From: an uncultured Novosphingobium sp.
Lineage (GTDB): Bacteria > Pseudomonadota > Alphaproteobacteria > Sphingomonadales > Sphingomonadaceae
Length of the DNA stretch: 16,832 bases
Reading direction: 5' to 3'
Assembly: GCA_946886075.1 (NCBI GenBank)
Contig: CAMPHR010000049.1
Location: forward strand, 1 to 16,832
This document shows positions 15,351 through 16,832 of the stretch, piece after piece; the stretch's first letter is position 1, and every line of letters starts with the position of its first letter. The position numbers and the translations under genes are program-made. The notes under the pieces were generated by a model that was not told the DNA's origin, did no database searches, and saw only the letters and a program-made list of their open reading frames with translations.

Positions 15351-16832
15351 CTAAGCCGCTTTGCCTTGCAGAGCCTTTTGCCTTCGCCGTTGCACGGACG
15401 ATCCAATCCCCAGCGATTCCCGATATTTGGCCACCGTTCGCCTCGCGAGGTCCATGCCCTTCCCACGCAGCAGATCGACCAGCGTGTCGTCGGACAGGAT
15501 GGCGTCGGGTGCTTCGGCGGCGATCAGGGCCTTGATGTGGCTCTTGACCGCTTCGGCGGAAACGGCGCCTTCGCCGCCTGCTGCCGCCACGCCGCTGGTG
15601 AAGAAATATTTCAGCTCATAGACGCCGCGCGGGCAGGAGAGGTATTTGTTGGAGGTCACGCGGCTGACGGTGGATTCATGCATGCCGATGGCTTCGGCGA
15701 CCATTTTGAGCGTCAGGGGTTTCAAGTGCGCGACGCCCTTGCGGAAGAAATCTTCCTGGCAGCGGACGATTTCGGTGGCGACCTTGATGATCGTCTTCTG
15801 CCGCTGGTCGAGCGCCTTTACGAGCCAGTTGGCGCTGGCGAGGCAGTCGGCGAGCCATGCCTTTGACGTGCGATCCTGCGGGCCGGAGGCGAGTTCGACA
15901 TAATAGTTGCGGTTGATGAGCAGGCGCGGGAGGGTTGCGCTGTTGATCTCGATCGACCAGCCGGTGCCTGCGGGCTTCACGAACAGGTCGGGCGTCACCG
16001 GGGGCGCGCGGTCGTTGGAATAGCGCAGGCCGGGCTTGGGATCATAGGCGCGCAATTCGCGGATCATGTCGGCCATATCCTCCTCATCCACACCGCAGAT
16101 GCGACGCAGCTGTGGGAGCGCGCCACGGGCGAGCAGGTCGAGATTGTCGAGCAGCTTGGCCATGCAGGGGTCGTAGCGGTCCGCCTCCTTGGCTTGCAGC
16201 GTCAGACATTCCGCGAGCGATCTGGCGCCTGCGCCGGTGGGGTCGAAGCCGTGGATGACGTTCAGCACCTGCTCCGTTTTGGCGAGGGGGACGCCGAGGC
16301 CGTGGGCGGTTTCGAGGAGATTGGCTTCGAGATAGCCTGCCTCGTCGATCTGGCCGATTAGCTGGGTGGCGATGAGCAGATCCATCCCGTCGAGCGCACT
16401 GCGCGCCTGATCCATCAGATGTTCCTGTAAGCCGACATCCGGGTTGGCGAAGCTGTCGAAGTCGATGGCTTCGCCGCTGCCTTGGGACAAGTCATGGCCG
16501 CCCGATCCCATGGCGCTGACTGCGCGATCGGACGGGCCATCGTCGATGAAGGTTTCCGCGCCATAATCGACGTCGAGCGGGGCGTCGGTTTCGGCATGAC
16601 CTTGCCCGATCAGCGCATCGATGCCGCCGGTCTCAGGGAAAAGGGTGGGAAGGTCGATCTGCGCGTCTATGCCGTCGGCGGCGGGGGTGGCGTCGGTGGG
16701 CGCGCCTGCCTCCAGCAGCGGGTTCTTTTCCAGCTCCGCCGCGACGAAAGCGTCGATTTCCAGGTTGGAGAGCGCCAGCAGCTTGATCGCCTGCTGAAGC
16801 TGCGGCGTCATCACCAGCGACTGGCTTTGCCG
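15351..16832 (-). CDS. rpoN: RNA polymerase sigma-54 factor RpoN, first ~10 residues outside the window
   Basis: Sigma factor recognising -24/-12 promoters and requiring AAA+ activators. The window enters at RQSQSLVMTPQLQQAIKLLA, the Gln/Leu-rich region I that contacts activators and core polymerase; about ten residues including the start are missing. 493 residues are visible. An acidic region II (Asp/Gly-rich) follows, then the core-binding domain. The helix-turn-helix (TLKMVAEAIGMHESTVSRVT, then SNKYLSCPRGVYELKYFF) is intact. The RpoN box ARRTVAKYRE near the C-terminus recognises the -24 element. The tail ends VQRRRQKALQGKAA. The in-frame GTG at 16814 is not the real start, because the conserved RQxQxLVMTPQL continues upstream. 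No hpf or PTS gene follows within the window; the 3' neighbour is repeat copy 4. Confidence 0.97.
   Translation of the reverse strand, partial: RQSQSLVMTPQLQQAIKLLALSNLEIDAFVAAELEKNPLLEAGAPTDATPAADGIDAQIDLPTLFPETGGIDALIGQGHAETDAPLDVDYGAETFIDDGPSDRAVSAMGSGGHDLSQGSGEAIDFDSFANPDVGLQEHLMDQARSALDGMDLLIATQLIGQIDEAGYLEANLLETAHGLGVPLAKTEQVLNVIHGFDPTGAGARSLAECLTLQAKEADRYDPCMAKLLDNLDLLARGALPQLRRICGVDEEDMADMIRELRAYDPKPGLRYSNDRAPPVTPDLFVKPAGTGWSIEINSATLPRLLINRNYYVELASGPQDRTSKAWLADCLASANWLVKALDQRQKTIIKVATEIVRCQEDFFRKGVAHLKPLTLKMVAEAIGMHESTVSRVTSNKYLSCPRGVYELKYFFTSGVAAAGGEGAVSAEAVKSHIKALIAAEAPDAILSDDTLVDLLRGKGMDLARRTVAKYRESLGIGSSVQRRRQKALQGKAA

Overview
The window is GC-rich, densely coded DNA from an alphaproteobacterium, most likely a sphingomonad (Sphingobium/Sphingomonas group). 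The grounds are the alphaproteobacterial DUF1489 protein, the general style of the ppc, glcB and rpoN products, and four intergenic copies of a GTTCGsssTGAGC-type inverted repeat that I associate from memory with sphingomonad genomes. Genes run off both ends, as expected for a contig from a draft or metagenome assembly. I see no rRNA, tRNA, CRISPR array, transposase or phage gene.

Layout. 1-951 (-): a LysR-type regulator cut by the left edge. Its last visible ~50 codons look foreign and may mark a chimeric join. 1065-3155 (+): malate synthase G, the second enzyme of the glyoxylate shunt. 3152-5484 (-): a translationally coupled chrB-chrA chromate-resistance operon whose end overlaps the end of glcB. 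5485-5864: non-coding, holding one GTTCG repeat and a 134-bp element with inverted ends. 5865-7777 (-): a HerA-like ATPase followed by a low-molecular-weight protein-tyrosine phosphatase, with an ATGA overlap. 7778-8046: a divergent intergenic region with a second GTTCG repeat. 8047-10743 (+): phosphoenolpyruvate carboxylase. 10744-11134: mostly non-coding, with GC-rich hairpins. 11135-12351 (+): two overlapping predicted lipoprotein genes. 12626-13078 (-): a cyclophilin-type prolyl isomerase. 13236-15122 (+): the magnesium channel/transporter MgtE, then a DUF1489 protein. 15351-16832 (-): sigma-54 (RpoN), missing about its first ten residues.

Function. The backbone is housekeeping. Malate synthase and PEP carboxylase both refill C4 intermediates of the TCA cycle. 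MgtE handles magnesium, the prolyl isomerase folds proteins and RpoN directs sigma-54 transcription. The chrBA operon is the only clear stress-resistance module. I did not find a complete new biological system.

The most interesting material is non-coding. The GTTCG repeats always pair an 'A' arm with a 'B' arm. The two arm types differ by two flipped base pairs within a local stem. Two copies carry an extra hairpin nested in the A-arm loop, and that hairpin shows a compensated base-pair change between copies. The most important data-quality point is the possible chimera at about positions 157-174.
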